A stretch of DNA of 64,000 bases, from assembly GCF_000296505.1 (NCBI RefSeq), contig NZ_JH815209.1, positions 314,908 to 378,907 of the forward strand, written 5' to 3'. A program made the translations under genes and the position numbers. The notes beneath the pieces are model-generated. The model was not told the DNA's origin. It saw nothing but the letters and a program-made list of their open reading frames with translations, and did not search any database. Origin of the DNA: Schaalia turicensis ACS-279-V-Col4 (GTDB lineage Bacteria; Actinomycetota; Actinomycetes; Actinomycetales; Actinomycetaceae). Below, in pieces: positions 6,250 through 15,498 of the stretch (position 1 is its first letter; each line of letters starts with the position of its first letter).

Positions 6250-7932
6250 TCAGTCGCGCGTCAGCTTACGGTGCGTGACGCGATGCGGGTTCGCCGCATC
6301 CTGACCAAGGCGTTCGATCTTGTTCTTCTCATAGGACTCGAAGTTTCCCTCGTACCAGTACCACTGAGCCGGATCCTCTTCGGTACCTTCCCACGCAAGA
6401 ATGTGAGTGGCCACGCGGTCGAGGAACCAACGGTCGTGGGTGACGACCACGGCGCAACCGGGGAACTGCAGAAGAGCATTTTCCAGTGAGCCGAGGGTTT
6501 CGACGTCCAAGTCGTTGGTCGGCTCGTCAAGGAGCAACAGGTTACCGCCCTGCTTGAGCGTCAGTGCCAGGTTCAGGCGGTTGCGCTCACCACCGGACAG
6601 AACACCAGCAGGCTTCTGCTGATCCGGCCCTTTGAAGCCAAACGCGGACACGTAGGCGCGTGACGGCATTTCAACGTTTCCGACCTGGATGTAGTCGAGT
6701 CCGTCAGAGACGACCTCCCAGAGGGTCTTATCCGGATCGATGCCTGCGCGAGTCTGGTCAACGTAAGAGATCTTGACGGTTTCACCGATATTCAGTTCGC
6801 CACCGTCAAGAGGCTCCAGGCCAACGATGGTCTTGAACAGGGTCGTCTTACCAACACCATTCGGGCCAATGACGCCGACAATGCCGTTACGCGGCAGGGA
6901 GAACGACAGTCCATCGATCAGCGTGCGATCGCCGAAGCCCTTTTGTAGGTTGGTTGCTTCGATGACGATTGAGCCCAAGCGCGGGCCTGGCGGAATCTGA
7001 ATTTCTTCGAAGTCGAGCTTACGAGTGCGCTCCGCTTCGGCAGCCATTTCCTCGTAGCGTTCCAGACGAGCCTTCGACTTCGCCTGACGGCCCTTCGGGT
7101 TCGAACGAACCCATTCAAGTTCCTCCTTCAGGCGCTTGGCAAGCTTCGCGTCCTTCTGTCCTTGAACCTGCAGACGCTTTTCCTTCGTCTCCAGGTAGGT
7201 CGAGTAGTTGCCCTCGTACGGGTAGAGGTGCCCACGGTCAACTTCAGCGATCCAGCCTGCAACGTGGTCAAGGAAGTAACGGTCGTGGGTAACCGCGATA
7301 ACGGCACCAGCGTAGGTGGACAGGTGCTTTTCCAGCCAGAGCACGGACTCGGCATCCAGGTGGTTCGTCGGTTCGTCAAGCAGTAGCAGATCGGGAGCCT
7401 CGATCAGCAGGCGACACAGTGCTACGCGACGACGCTCGCCACCGGACAGGACGTTGACGGGCTGGTCTGCCGGCGGGCAACGCAACGCGTCCATTGCCTG
7501 CTCAAGTTGGGAATCAATATCCCAAGCGTTCGTAGCATCGAGTGCGTCCTGGAGCTTGCCCATTTCTTCCATCAGAGCATCGAAATCCGCATCCGGATTC
7601 GCCATCTCTTCAGAAATCTTGTTGAAACGATCGAGCTTCGCAAACGTATCTGCCGCACCCATACGAACGTTCTCAATCACGGTCTTCGTATCATCAAGCT
7701 TCGGTTCCTGCTCAAGGATGCCGACGCTGTAACCCGGGGTCAGGCGAGCTTCGCCATTACTCGGTTCGTCAAGGCCTGCCATAATCTTCAAGATCGAGGA
7801 CTTACCGGCACCGTTCGGACCGACCATACCGATCTTCGCGCCCGGGAAGAACGACATAGACACGTCATCGAGGATTACCTTATCCCCGTGCGCCTTACGC
7901 GCTTTAATCATCTGGTAGATGTACTCAGCCAC
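6250..7932 (-). CDS. ettA: energy-dependent translational throttle protein EttA (ABC-F)
   Basis: A cytoplasmic ABC-F ATPase without membrane spans that acts at the ribosomal E site and couples translation to energy state. Two ABC domains are clear: first Walker A GPNGAGKSS, signature LSGGERRRVALCRLL, Walker B LLLLDEPTNHLDAES; second GPNGVGKTT, LSGGERNRLNLALTL, LLLLDEPTNDLDVET. The linker between them carries the family's charged helical region (KRLKEELEWVRSNPKGRQAK). At 560 residues it has the normal EttA length. GTG 7932 is chosen over upstream codons because GGAG precedes it and VAEYIYQMIKARK is the family start. A strong hairpin follows the stop. Confidence 0.95.
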   Translation of the reverse strand: MAEYIYQMIKARKAHGDKVILDDVSMSFFPGAKIGMVGPNGAGKSSILKIMAGLDEPSNGEARLTPGYSVGILEQEPKLDDTKTVIENVRMGAADTFAKLDRFNKISEEMANPDADFDALMEEMGKLQDALDATNAWDIDSQLEQAMDALRCPPADQPVNVLSGGERRRVALCRLLIEAPDLLLLDEPTNHLDAESVLWLEKHLSTYAGAVIAVTHDRYFLDHVAGWIAEVDRGHLYPYEGNYSTYLETKEKRLQVQGQKDAKLAKRLKEELEWVRSNPKGRQAKSKARLERYEEMAAEAERTRKLDFEEIQIPPGPRLGSIVIEATNLQKGFGDRTLIDGLSFSLPRNGIVGVIGPNGVGKTTLFKTIVGLEPLDGGELNIGETVKISYVDQTRAGIDPDKTLWEVVSDGLDYIQVGNVEMPSRAYVSAFGFKGPDQQKPAGVLSGGERNRLNLALTLKQGGNLLLLDEPTNDLDVETLGSLENALLQFPGCAVVVTHDRWFLDRVATHILAWEGTEEDPAQWYWYEGNFESYEKNKIERLGQDAANPHRVTHRKLTRD

Positions 7933-8073
7933 TGGTCTCCATCCAACATGTGGGTGTGCATGACAGTAAAACTGTCCGTTTATCCCCTCCATGCTAAGCC
8001 ACACCCACGCTGAACCCCACACGACTGCTGAGAATTACAGCGTGGGCGTGACCACGTCCACGACCTCGCGAGC

Positions 8074-8802
8074 TTATTTATCCTCTGGGCACTTGTCCTT
8101 GGGATAAGTGAAGTTCCCTTTCGTCTTCACCTTCGCCTGATCAACACGTCGATTCTTCCCCACCGTTGTCTTCAGAGTCGACGATTGCTCTTGTCCGCAC
8201 GACCCATCGCAGGCTTCATCGCCACATTCTGGGCCTGTCAATGGTGCGGTATCACCTTCGCTTTCCTCACCAATAGCGTTCAACGCAGTTAAAGGAGAGT
8301 CTTCAAAACTTGCTCCCAAAGGGTCAGAGACCCCACCCCCGGAGCTCATCCTCACGTTGGCCCCAGAAACGTCAGACGTTGAAGTAAGCGTGGCCACGGC
8401 CTCGTCCCTCGAAGAAAGAACAGAACCGCCCTCTGAAGGCGAAGGCATATTCTTGGTCCATGTACTCCTTCCGCTGGTCAAGTCATGCCCGATCGCTTGA
8501 GCGTTAATGACCACTTCAGAGCGAATATTTCCGTCAGAATCCTTCCACGCATTCGCGCGAGGGCGCCCCGTCACAATCACGGGCTCGCCCTTCGCCAATG
8601 AATGCAGGGCATTATCGGCAAGCCGATCCCACGCATGAACCGAATACCACTGAGTACGCCCCTGCGTCAGAACCCCGTCAGCAGACGCGAACCAGTGTGT
8701 GACCGCCAAGCGGAAACGGATCGTCACGTGGTTGTTCGCAGTCTTCGATACACGCAAGTCTGTGCCAATACGGCCTCGCAAAGTAATCGTCGTGTCGCTC
8801 AT
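8074..8802 (-). CDS. single-stranded DNA-binding protein paralogue
   Basis: Residues 1-115 form an SSB OB-fold: ITLRGRIGTDLRV, TIRFRLAVTHWF, QWYSVHAWDRLADNA, LAKGEPVIVTGR. The remaining ~125 residues are a low-complexity linker ending in basic KGNFTYPKDKCPEDK. There is no acidic DDDIPF-type tip, which in canonical SSB binds repair and replication partners. This suggests a secondary SSB (for natural transformation or repair) rather than the replication one. ATG 8802 follows GGAG and is preferred over ATG 8817. The gene stands alone between ettA and orn; rpsF and rpsR, the usual neighbours of main ssb, are absent. Confidence 0.85.
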   Translation of the reverse strand: MSDTTITLRGRIGTDLRVSKTANNHVTIRFRLAVTHWFASADGVLTQGRTQWYSVHAWDRLADNALHSLAKGEPVIVTGRPRANAWKDSDGNIRSEVVINAQAIGHDLTSGRSTWTKNMPSPSEGGSVLSSRDEAVATLTSTSDVSGANVRMSSGGGVSDPLGASFEDSPLTALNAIGEESEGDTAPLTGPECGDEACDGSCGQEQSSTLKTTVGKNRRVDQAKVKTKGNFTYPKDKCPEDK

Positions 8803-8995
8803 CAGTGTCTCCTTCATCCTCGCTATTGAGCTGACACGATGAGCTTGAAACTCAATTGGCGAGGGCGCTCATACATCCCTCGCCAATTGTGGATAAGTGG
8901 CACATGAGCGAAATTGTGGATAACTCCTATCCGCAACCGTCCCTGCTTTGCAATAACGCGACCGCAATGCTGGCGCGAAACCGAGTTAACGCAGA

Positions 8996-9622
8996 TCAGG
9001 CACCAATACGTGGAATCTCAAGAGCCAGAGTTTCCTTCAGCGCTTGAGCCGCAGCCTCGGAAGAAACACGGTGAGACGGGAACAAAACGCGACGGAAATA
9101 CTCAAGTTCCTGGATAGATTCCAGAATGTCCGCGAGCGCACGGTGACCACCGTGCTTGGTCGGTGCGCCGTAGAACGCGTTCGGGTACCAGCGCTTCGCC
9201 AGTTCCTTCAGGGAAGAAACGTCGATGATGCGGTAGTGAAGGTGGTCGATAACACTGGGCATATATTCCTCGAGGAACATCTTGTCCGTGCCGACCGAGT
9301 TACCGGCAAGAAGAGCTTTTCCGGGGGTAGGAACGAACTGCTTGACGTACGACAGAACCTGGTCTGTTGCTTCTTGGAGCGTCAGCCCGTTTTCAAGTTC
9401 TTTAAGCAACCCGGAGGTCGTGTGCATGTTGCGCACGAAGTCGTTCATGTGCTCCAGTGCAGCTGCTGGGGGCTTGATCAGAACGTCGATGCCTGGGTCA
9501 ACTATGTTCAGGTCGCCGTCAGTGATAACGACGGCGACCTCGACCAGCGCGTCGGCTTTCACGTTGAGGCCGGTCATTTCGCAGTCGATCCATACCAATG
9601 GATCCTTCAGTTTCTTCGTCAC
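8996..9622 (-). CDS. orn: oligoribonuclease
   Basis: A DEDDh 3'-5' exonuclease that degrades di- to pentaribonucleotides, completing RNA decay. The 208 residues show the first exo motif WIDCEMTGLN (D13, E15), the middle motif LLAGNSVGTDKMFLEEYMP and the last motif KHGGHRALADILESI with the catalytic His and Asp. Length is close to the family norm. The gene stands alone on the minus strand; the following ~300 bases to ilvA hold no recognised gene. Confidence 0.96.
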   Translation of the reverse strand: MTKKLKDPLVWIDCEMTGLNVKADALVEVAVVITDGDLNIVDPGIDVLIKPPAAALEHMNDFVRNMHTTSGLLKELENGLTLQEATDQVLSYVKQFVPTPGKALLAGNSVGTDKMFLEEYMPSVIDHLHYRIIDVSSLKELAKRWYPNAFYGAPTKHGGHRALADILESIQELEYFRRVLFPSHRVSSEAAAQALKETLALEIPRIGA

Positions 9623-9921
9623 TCGCTTATTTTACCGCGGGGTTTTGAGCCCTCTTGCGTGGGACGTGCCACCTTCGTCGCGCCCGCGCGGGGGCTCCCT
9701 CTCCCCTTTCGCACACATTGACGAGGCTCCCCTGAAGATCATTCCAATTTCGCCGTCCTCACGGGGGAGCAGAATATATCCCCACTGATGTATTTTCTCT
9801 GACCGCCACGTGATCGCCATCGAACGCAGGTAGGCAAGCGGTTTTAGACTGTATCCGTTCGCCGTACGCACCCGCGCCGGCTTGCGACCGATTCCTGGTT
9901 CCCGATCGATTGAAGGACCTG

Positions 9922-11223
9922 ATGCGCGACACAACCGCTTCCACGTTCCACACAAATGCGACTCCTGCGGATATTGAATCCGCATCAAAGGTGTTGCGTG
10001 GCGTTGTTCACCGCACTGCGTTGGCGCGTTCTGAACGGTTGACGGACGCGATTGGTGCCCCGGTGCTGCTCAAGCGTGAAGATACGCAGAAGTGCCGTTC
10101 CTTCAAGGTTCGAGGCGCCTACGCACGTATGTCGCTATTATCTGCAGCTGAACGCGAACGTGGCGTCGTCTGCGCCTCGGCAGGTAACCATGCGCAGGGC
10201 ATCGCCTATTCGTGCGCTCACCTGAAGGTTCACGGCACGATTTATCTGCCGTCGAATACTCCTCGTCAGAAGCGCAATCGTATTGCTGCGATCGGTGGTG
10301 ATTGGGTCGAGCAGGTCATCGTTGATGGCACCTTCGACAAGGCAAACGCACTGGCGCAGGAAGCTGCGCGCGCGACTGGGCGCACCTACGTTCACCCCTA
10401 CGATGATCCGATGACGATCGCGGGCCAGGGCACGATCGGCGTTGAGTTGCTTGAACAGATGCCTGAAAACACGGCGGCAGTCCTCGTTCCCGTCGGTGGC
10501 GGTGGATTGCTTGCTGGCATCGCGACGTGGATCCGCGCTAAGCGCCCCGAAATCAAGATCATCGGCGTCGAGCCCGAAGGGGCGGCCTCGATGCACGCTG
10601 CCCTGCATGCTGGCGAGCCAATTACGTTGGCATCGGTTGACCCGTTCGTTGACGGCACCGCTGTTGGTCGTGCGGGAGCTCTCGCCTACGACGCTACCCG
10701 CCTGTACGTCGACGATGTATTCGTTGTTCCCGAGGGCGCAGTGTGCACGGAAATGCTCGACCTCTACCAGTCCGATGGCGTCATTGCTGAGCCGGCTGGC
10801 GCCCTGGCATCGACCGCGATCCGTTCCTACCTGTCAACCCCTGAAGAGCGCGAACGCTACCTGGGTGACTCTGATGGTGCAATCATCGCGATCGTGTCCG
10901 GTGGCAATAACGACCTGACACGTTACGCCGAGGTTATGGAGCGTTCGCTTCGTCACGAGGGCTTGCGCCACTACTTCCTGGTCACGTTCCCCCAGCAACC
11001 GGGGGCTCTGCGCCTCTTCCTGCAGGATGTCCTTGGCCCGCACGACGACATCGTTCACTTCGAGTACACAAAGAAGAACAATCGAGAATCTGGGCCCGCC
11101 GTTGTTGGCATCGACATTGCGGCGAAGGATGACATCGACGGGTTGCGCCGACGCATGGCAGATTCGCCCCTGCACGTCGAAGAGCTGCATGCGGATTCGG
11201 AGATTTTCCGCCTGATCATCTGA
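9922..11223 (+). CDS. ilvA: threonine ammonia-lyase (threonine deaminase)
   Basis: A PLP enzyme that converts threonine to 2-oxobutanoate, the first step to isoleucine. K62 in SFKVRGAY is the Schiff-base lysine. ASAGNHAQGIAYSC and VPVGGGGLLAGIA (phosphate-binding glycines) are typical. The C-terminal ~85 residues (RHYFLVTFPQQPGALRLFLQ onward) form the single regulatory ACT-like domain found in the ~430-residue actinobacterial type. ATG 9922, after GAAGGA, is chosen over TTG 9910. Since hom and thrB lie in the same window, threonine supply and use are both represented, though in separate transcription units. Confidence 0.95.
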   Translation: MRDTTASTFHTNATPADIESASKVLRGVVHRTALARSERLTDAIGAPVLLKREDTQKCRSFKVRGAYARMSLLSAAERERGVVCASAGNHAQGIAYSCAHLKVHGTIYLPSNTPRQKRNRIAAIGGDWVEQVIVDGTFDKANALAQEAARATGRTYVHPYDDPMTIAGQGTIGVELLEQMPENTAAVLVPVGGGGLLAGIATWIRAKRPEIKIIGVEPEGAASMHAALHAGEPITLASVDPFVDGTAVGRAGALAYDATRLYVDDVFVVPEGAVCTEMLDLYQSDGVIAEPAGALASTAIRSYLSTPEERERYLGDSDGAIIAIVSGGNNDLTRYAEVMERSLRHEGLRHYFLVTFPQQPGALRLFLQDVLGPHDDIVHFEYTKKNNRESGPAVVGIDIAAKDDIDGLRRRMADSPLHVEELHADSEIFRLII

Positions 11224-11281
11224 GGCGTCACGCTAGTTCCACTTGCGAGCGCTTTCGGTAAGCATGTGGCTTTCTCTTATT

Positions 11282-11315
11282 CACGAGGCTGGCCACGTGT
11301 TTGCCCGGCCTCGTG
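11282..11315. repeat. hairpin with GGCCTCGT core between ilvA and a convergent regulator
   Basis: CACGAGGC at 11282-11289 pairs with GCCTCGTG at 11308-11315. It lies between two convergent genes and may terminate either. No T-run follows. Confidence 0.45.
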
Positions 11316-11320
11316 GCATG

Positions 11321-11752
11321 TTATGCGGCCAGAGTGTGCGTGAGCGTTGCGTGGACGCGCACGCCTTCACCCGTGTTGAAGCGGTAGCCCTGGCCTCGAA
11401 CAGTCGAGATCAGTCCGGGGGCCTTAGCGAGCTTCTTACGCAGGCGACGAATGTGTGCGTCAACTGTACGCGAGTCGGAGCCAAGGCCAGCGCCGTTCCA
11501 GACGGTCGAAAAAAGTTCTTCGCGTGAAACTGCGCGATCAGCGTTCAAGGCAAGGTGAGTGAGTAGCTCGCGTTCCTTTGCACAGAGGGCAATGCGGGCG
11601 CCTCGGATGGTCAGTTCCCCGCGGTCAGCGTTGAAGTCAATGCGAGCGGGAGCAAGGCGAAGGTGCGCGAGGATCTCAAGGAAATCGTCGAAAGACGTTT
11701 CGGGGGTTTCATCGACGACGGCAGAGTTTGCGGGGGTGTTGACCAGAGTCAT
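11321..11752 (-). CDS. orphan winged-helix transcription regulator (OmpR/PhoB-type DNA-binding domain only)
   Basis: 143 residues. Residues ~35-130 match the OmpR-type effector domain: RIALCAKERELLTHLALNA, VSREELFSTVWN, SRTVDAHIRRLRKKL and ISTVRGQGYRF. No receiver domain with a phospho-acceptor Asp precedes it and no kinase gene is nearby, so it is not an ordinary response regulator. Single-domain regulators of this kind occur widely in actinobacteria. A perfect 9-bp inverted repeat about 70-100 bases upstream is a candidate operator. Target genes are unknown. Confidence 0.82.
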   Translation of the reverse strand: MTLVNTPANSAVVDETPETSFDDFLEILAHLRLAPARIDFNADRGELTIRGARIALCAKERELLTHLALNADRAVSREELFSTVWNGAGLGSDSRTVDAHIRRLRKKLAKAPGLISTVRGQGYRFNTGEGVRVHATLTHTLAA

Positions 11753-11822
11753 GGTGTATCCAGGTTTCTTTGGTGCCGCTACCCAGCTTTGTTCACAAAG
11801 GGGCTTTTAAGTCACAGCGGCA

Positions 11823-11854
11823 GTGATTGACAGAGGTTCGAGGGCGTCAATCAC
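11823..11854. promoter_or_regulatory. candidate operator upstream of the winged-helix regulator
   Basis: GTGATTGAC at 11823-11831 and GTCAATCAC at 11846-11854 form a perfect 9-bp inverted repeat with a 14-base spacer, in the 313-base gap (11753-12065) between the regulator and tRNA-Arg. Its symmetry and place suggest autoregulation. Nothing else was recognised in this gap. Confidence 0.4.
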
Positions 11855-12019
11855 ATACACATTCGCTCACGCACAGTGGTGCCCTGAAGGCAGCACATTT
11901 CGTAAGCGAAGGTCGTCATGGTTGTAGTGTGCCGTATGAGTGTCGCACTTTTCCAGAAAGTGACCACATTGTGAGACTTTGTAACACGCGCTGATTCGCT
12001 CTTGACGGTGCGCCAAGAT

Positions 12020-12064
12020 AAACAAAACCGGCCTGATCGCAGAAAAACTACGATCAGGCCGGTT
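12020..12064 (-). terminator. intrinsic terminator of tRNA-Arg
   Basis: Perfect 14-bp inverted repeat AACCGGCCTGATCG (12026-12039) with 12051-12064, one base beyond the tRNA 3' end. It is followed on the minus strand by TTTTGTTT. Confidence 0.9.
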
Positions 12065-12065
12065 G

Positions 12066-12138
12066 CGCCCCTGACAGGACTCGAACCTGCAACCTCGGGA
12101 TTAGAAGGCCCTTGCTCTATCCATTGAGCTACAGAGGC
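12066..12138 (-). tRNA. tRNA-Arg (TCT)
   Basis: 73 nt on the minus strand. The acceptor stem GCCTCTG pairs with CAGGGGC (one G-T). D-arm GCTC...GAGC, anticodon loop CTTCTAA (anticodon TCT, reads AGA) and TTCGAGT T-loop are all present. No encoded CCA. The middle of the anticodon stem (GGG/CCC) pairs; its outer pairs are weak, as I recall for other actinobacterial tRNA-Arg(TCT). Confidence 0.93.
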
Positions 12139-12378
12139 ATTGCCGGGAGCGCCCACCTCGAGCGGGCTTCGACGCGAACCAAGTTTACCGGCACCGGGCG
12201 TCAACGCCCAAAGATGTCACCACCGTGCATTCTTCGACGCAGACACAACGCATGTGTGCCCGGCCTCGTTCATCATCCATCACCGAACGCGCACGATGCA
12301 CCCAACCCCAAAAGTCACCAAAGAAGAGCGCCGGAGCGGCCACCCACCCCGGCACTTTCCTCACACTCCAGTGCGCGT

Positions 12379-12669
12379 TCACTCCACTGCGTCAAGGAAC
12401 GTTAGCTGTGACTCCGGCTCCTCGATGATCTGGTTCAAGCGATCGTTGAAGACCTTGCCGTAAGGCATATTGATGTGTGCCTCGAACGCCGCGTCATCGG
12501 CGTACTTCTCAAAGACAACGAACTTGCGTGGATTGTCAACCTCACGATGAGGCTCAAACGTCACATTCCCCGGCTCCGTGTGCACGTTGCGCGCCAGGCC
12601 GGCGATCATTTCCGCAACCTCGTCTTCGAAGCCTTCCTTGGCAGTAAAGCGAGCAATCAGAATCTTCAT
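12379..12669 (-). CDS. antibiotic biosynthesis monooxygenase (ABM)-fold protein, putative quinol monooxygenase
   Basis: A 96-residue single-domain ferredoxin-like protein of the ABM/YgiN type: MKILIARFTAKEGFEDEV, EPGNVTFEPHR, FVVFEKYADDAAFEAHI. Relatives oxidise quinols or act on aromatic substrates; the true substrate here is unknown. ATG 12669 with GAAGGAG upstream is chosen over an open frame that starts earlier. The next gene downstream on the same strand is the tRNA-Arg, and an antiporter gene lies 84 bases upstream. Confidence 0.85.
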   Translation of the reverse strand: MKILIARFTAKEGFEDEVAEMIAGLARNVHTEPGNVTFEPHREVDNPRKFVVFEKYADDAAFEAHINMPYGKVFNDRLNQIIEEPESQLTFLDAVE

Positions 12670-12753
12670 CGTTTCTCCTTCGATCAAGTCCACTTGGCGA
12701 CCACTTCTCCGCTGGGTTTCATCCAATCGACGAGGCCGCGCTCACCTGTCATT

Positions 12754-14013
12754 CTATTCCGCTTCTACTAGGGCGCGGGAAGGAAAAACCTTATTTTCAA
12801 GGGAGGCAAGCAAGGGGAAGAAGAGGACCGACGCGGCGCCGGAAGCCACCAGGATTGATCCGATATCTTCGGCCATCACGCCAGCATTCACAGCCACACC
12901 CGTCACGGCAACGATGATCGGCAGACCCGTCGCACCGTAGAGACCAATCCTCGTGGCATCGCGCCATGTAGTTTTCTCGACCGTGCCAACGAAGCGTTCA
13001 ATCAGCACAATGGGCAGGCCTCGAACCACCAGGATGACAGTCACGAATGCCACCAGCAACCAAGGGCGCTCAATGACGGCGCTCAGCGAAATATTCATAC
13101 CCGAGGTCACGAAGAAAACCGGGATCAGGAACGAGAAGCCAATCGTCCGCAGTTCCCCTTCAATCGCACTGAAGTTCACCGGAGACAGCGCGTGGACGAC
13201 GACGCCGGCGGCGAACGCGCCGAGGACAATGTCGAGGTTCAAGACAGCGGAAAGCGCCATCAGACCGGTCAGGATTGCCATGACCACGCGCATCAGCGTC
13301 TTCGACGAAGTCTGTGCACCGCGCAAGATCACGCGACCAATTTCGGGGTGGCGCAGAATGAAACGCGTCGGAATCGCAACGGAGATCAACGTTGCAACGA
13401 CGAAGAATACAAGGATGACAGCAGCCCAACCTGGCGAACGCGTGCCAAGCAGAAGCGACATGGCGATAACAGGAGCGAGTTCACCAATCGCACCGTGGAT
13501 CAGCACCGCTTCACCAGCAGGCTTACCCATCATTCCCGCTTCCATCAGAATCGGAAGCAACGTGCCCAGAGCTGTGGACGTAAACGCAATGGCAAGTGCG
13601 ATCGCGGAGCTGTAATCACCGTTACGCAATGTGACAACAGCCAGTGCAAATGCGGCGAGGAAACAGATCAGCCACGTAATCGCAGCAACGCGACCAGGCT
13701 TGGCACGCACTTGCGAAATATTGATTTCAGTACCTGCGATCAAGAACAGAATTCCCATACCGATCTCACGTAGCAGGTGTACGGAATCCGAGACCTGAGC
13801 GATCCCCAGAACTGAGGGTCCAATGATGACACCAAGAATCAACAGCCAGACTACATCCGGAACGCGCTTACGAGTCGCAGAAGACAAGAGCGGAGCCAAG
13901 AGAGCTGCCAAAGCAATAACAAAAAGGGACACGAAATCTTGGCTGAGGTTCTCCGAGCTCATCGGGTGAAGGCTCTGCCCCGAAAGAGCTGAAACTAACG
14001 CATTATTGTGCAC
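12754..14013 (-). CDS. cation:proton antiporter, CPA2/KefB type
   Basis: 419 residues with about 12-13 hydrophobic spans, all membrane-embedded with no C-terminal nucleotide-binding (TrkA-N) domain. Landmarks: VVWLLILGVIIGPSVLGI near the N-terminus, GMGILFLIAGTEINIS, AFTSTALGTLLPIL, GAFAAGVVVHALS, PVFFVTSGMNIS and GLYGATGLPIIVAV. These match the Na+/H+ exchanger fold of the CPA2 group, which moves Na+ or K+ against H+. The start used is GTG 14013; ATG 13962 is possible. The ion cannot be told from sequence alone. Confidence 0.9.
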   Translation of the reverse strand: MHNNALVSALSGQSLHPMSSENLSQDFVSLFVIALAALLAPLLSSATRKRVPDVVWLLILGVIIGPSVLGIAQVSDSVHLLREIGMGILFLIAGTEINISQVRAKPGRVAAITWLICFLAAFALAVVTLRNGDYSSAIALAIAFTSTALGTLLPILMEAGMMGKPAGEAVLIHGAIGELAPVIAMSLLLGTRSPGWAAVILVFFVVATLISVAIPTRFILRHPEIGRVILRGAQTSSKTLMRVVMAILTGLMALSAVLNLDIVLGAFAAGVVVHALSPVNFSAIEGELRTIGFSFLIPVFFVTSGMNISLSAVIERPWLLVAFVTVILVVRGLPIVLIERFVGTVEKTTWRDATRIGLYGATGLPIIVAVTGVAVNAGVMAEDIGSILVASGAASVLFFPLLASLENKVFPSRALVEAE

Positions 14014-14104
14014 GTGCTTACTCTAAAAACCCTTGTGCCTTTTCCACCACTAAAAAGGCGTATCCCACATTCTTTGCGGCATCTCACTCCCGACGGTCGG
14101 GCAT

Positions 14105-14214
14105 GTCATGCGAGGCGACAAAACCCGCCACACAGCACCTCGTACATGCCCACCCACGTCATACGAGGCGACACTTCCCTCCTCCCAGAACCCAAAACGT
14201 CGCCTCAGACGACA
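14105..14214. repeat. intergenic repeat element, copy A (with an extra half copy)
   Basis: The 290-base gap between the antiporter and rpmF holds GTCATGCGAGGCGACA (14105) and GTCATACGAGGCGACA (14158), 15 of 16 bases alike, and the inverted relative TCGCCTCAGACGACA (14200-14214). GAGGCGAC at 14165 can pair with GTCGCCTC at 14199. A similar arrangement recurs at 24036-24090. No gene was found in this gap. Confidence 0.6.
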
Positions 14215-14305
14215 CAAACGACAATCACACTCAGTCAGGCTCGAGAAATCGGGTACGGAAAAGGCCCGGCGCATAAGCACCGGGCCTCAACTGCAGGATC
14301 GAGGG

Positions 14306-14476
14306 TCAGGCCTCGACGTCCAGCAGACCGTTCTTGTATGCCTTTGCCAAACGACGCGGGATACGAACCTCACGGCCAGCAACCTTGACGGTGTTGAGCT
14401 CGGTGAGATCTGCCTTCCACGCGGAGCGGCGCGTGCGGGTGTTCGCACGGGACATCTTTCGCTTCGGAACTGCCAT
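14306..14476 (-). CDS. rpmF: 50S ribosomal protein L32, zinc-independent form
   Basis: 56 residues: [20 protein letters not shown], the invariant L32 N-terminus, followed by a C-terminal half without any cysteine ([19 protein letters not shown]). Zinc-binding L32 carries two Cys pairs in this half, so this is the C-minus form. ATG 14476 follows GGGGAGG. The gene stands alone and is divergent from the YigZ-like gene. In some actinobacteria the C-minus forms are induced under zinc limitation by Zur; I saw no clear Zur-type palindrome in the upstream 275 bases. Confidence 0.93.
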   Translation of the reverse strand: MAVPKRKMSRANTRTRRSAWKADLTELNTVKVAGREVRIPRRLAKAYKNGLLDVEA

Positions 14477-14752
14477 TGAATCGTGCCTCCCCTCTCTTCT
14501 CGGTAGTCGTATGGTCGGTTGGTGGCTCAAAAACGAGCCGCCGTCCGACGCCAGAACGTCGCGAGAAGGACCCGACCGGCCCATTCCCACCGACGGCAAC
14601 CCGAAAATCGTACCATGAACGCCCGTTTTGCCCCTAGTTCGATACTCTGCCTGAGATGCGATCCTCATTACATGTTCCGCACCTCTCATGTCATCAGCTA
14701 GGTTAGAGGGCGACATCGATGGTGTAGAGGTACATGAGGAAGAGGGGTGAAA

Positions 14753-15394
14753 ATGGGAGTCATTCATACCGTGCGGTCGGGTACTCGGATTGAAAACGAG
14801 ATCGAGATTAAGCGCTCCCGTTTCATTACGACTCTCGCTCGCACCGATTCCTCCGACGAGGCACGCGCCCTGATTAATGAGGTCAAGGCCGACAATCCGC
14901 AGGCTCGCCACAATTGCTCCGCATTCCTTATTCAGGTTGATGGACGCGATCCTCATCAGCATTCGAGTGATGACGGGGAGCCCTCGGGCACTGCCGGTAC
15001 GCCGATGATTGATGCGCTCCGTCTGGCTGGAGTGTGGAATGTGACCGCCGTTGTCACCAGGTATTTCGGAGGAATCCTCTTGGGTGGGGGCGGCCTCGTG
15101 CGCGCGTATTCATCGTCTGTATCCAAAGCGCTCACCCTGGCACCGAAGGCGAAACTAGTTTCGCTAGACGTGCTGGAAACTCGGGTTTCACTTGCCCAGG
15201 CTGGCAGGATTGAAGCTGAGTTAAGGAATGCGGGTGCGCAGATTCTTGGCATCGATTGGGAGAGCGAGGCCGCGATCCGAATCGGCACACTTCCTGATTC
15301 TCGCGCGTTTTTTGAGGCGCAGATCCTTGCTCTGACCTCGGGTGTTTCAAAGTTTCAGATGATGGGCACCACGAGAGTCGAAGTAGACGAATAA
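14753..15394 (+). CDS. YigZ/IMPACT family protein
   Basis: 213 residues. The N-terminal IMPACT domain shows [42 protein letters not shown] and [20 protein letters not shown], which are the strongly conserved family blocks. A C-terminal ~70-residue ferredoxin-like domain (UPF0029 C-terminal type) follows. The cellular role is not settled; eukaryotic IMPACT inhibits a translation-control kinase. ATG 14753 is chosen for its AGAGGGGTG ribosome site; GTG 14747 is an alternative. Confidence 0.92.
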   Translation: MGVIHTVRSGTRIENEIEIKRSRFITTLARTDSSDEARALINEVKADNPQARHNCSAFLIQVDGRDPHQHSSDDGEPSGTAGTPMIDALRLAGVWNVTAVVTRYFGGILLGGGGLVRAYSSSVSKALTLAPKAKLVSLDVLETRVSLAQAGRIEAELRNAGAQILGIDWESEAAIRIGTLPDSRAFFEAQILALTSGVSKFQMMGTTRVEVDE

Positions 15395-15498
15395 CCCCCA
15401 TTGTTTTAAGATTCAATTATGACATGCGCTGACATGACACTCACCCCGTGCGGAACTCACCGTCCGGTCACACCGCGTCACCTTCTTTCGTGTTAATT

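Noticed and set aside
9623..9921. Open frames in the gap between orn and ilvA
   Set aside because: Low-complexity, no similarity and no ribosome sites; treated as a non-coding gap holding the ilvA promoter.
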